Assembly: GCA_017998475.1 (NCBI GenBank)
Contig: JAGODA010000173.1
Span: 1-6,794, forward strand
Source of the DNA: Spirochaetota bacterium
GTDB lineage: Bacteria > Spirochaetota > UBA4802 > UBA5368
Direction of reading: 5' to 3'
Length of the DNA stretch: 6,794 nt
Shown here in pieces: positions 6,692 to 6,794 of the stretch; the stretch's first letter is position 1, and each line of letters opens with the position of its first letter. The position numbers and the translations under genes are program-made. The notes under the pieces are model-generated. The model was given only the letters and a program-made list of their open reading frames with translations, searched no databases and was not told the origin of the DNA.

Positions 6692-6794
6692 TCACTGTGA
6701 TTCATACACGCTCCCGTCGCGGTACTCCTTCCATATCCGCTCGAACCAGCCGTCATCTTCGGGCACGGGACGAACGGGCACGATGCGCGTGACG
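6692..6794 (-). CDS. C-terminal end of an unidentified upstream protein (5' end outside window)
   Basis: Only the last 33 codons are present, in the frame that starts at 6793 and ends at the TGA at 6694-6692. The visible residues include VPEDDGWFERIWKEY and the end DGSVYESQ. The other two minus-strand frames were not preferred: one hits a stop after 13 codons and the stop of this frame abuts the ThuA region (TGA followed at once by ATG, and 42 bases before the preferred GTG). That spacing makes it the preceding gene of the same operon. The tail is charged and aromatic with no recognisable motif, so no function is assigned; another sugar-metabolising enzyme would fit the context. Confidence 0.6.
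   Translation of the reverse strand, partial: VTRIVPVRPVPEDDGWFERIWKEYRDGSVYESQ

Overview
The window is GC-rich bacterial DNA. All six genes supported here, two of them cut by the window edges, lie on the minus strand, so transcription reads from base 6794 toward base 1. Clear Shine-Dalgarno sequences, 4-base ATGA overlaps and short gaps indicate one operon. No RNA gene, mobile element, CRISPR array or integration site was seen. The lineage cannot be fixed from sequence alone. The gene mix (cation-coupled sugar permeases of the melibiose carrier type, an oxidoreductase of the Gfo/Idh/MocA family and a ThuA-like protein) is typical of carbohydrate-degrading heterotrophs. A GC-rich spirochaete or a Planctomycetes/Verrucomicrobia-type bacterium is a low-confidence guess.

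Layout in transcription order: (1) 6794-6692, the last 33 codons of an unidentified upstream gene; (2) 6649-6011, a ThuA-like protein with a probable GTG start behind a very strong Shine-Dalgarno sequence; (3) 6014-4977, a Gfo/Idh/MocA NAD(P)-dependent dehydrogenase overlapping the ThuA gene by ATGA; (4) 4980-3523, a GPH-type sugar:cation symporter, again joined by ATGA; (5) an 8-bp perfect hairpin directly after its stop codon; (6) 3463-2018, a second GPH symporter paralogous to the first; (7) 1917-1, at least 639 residues of a large protein without a signal peptide, probably an (alpha/alpha)-toroid plus beta-sandwich enzyme resembling polysaccharide lyases, running off the left edge.

Working model (inference): the two symporters import one or two related glycosides or small oligosaccharides. 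The dehydrogenase oxidises a sugar hydroxyl to a keto group, and the ThuA-like protein acts on the same pathway, as the ThuA/ThuB pair does in rhizobia. The large last protein cleaves or rearranges the imported sugar in the cytoplasm. No regulator, binding-protein-dependent transporter, SusC/SusD pair or exported hydrolase is visible, so the substrate is probably small enough to enter whole. The large protein is the least understood gene and the best candidate for new biochemistry.
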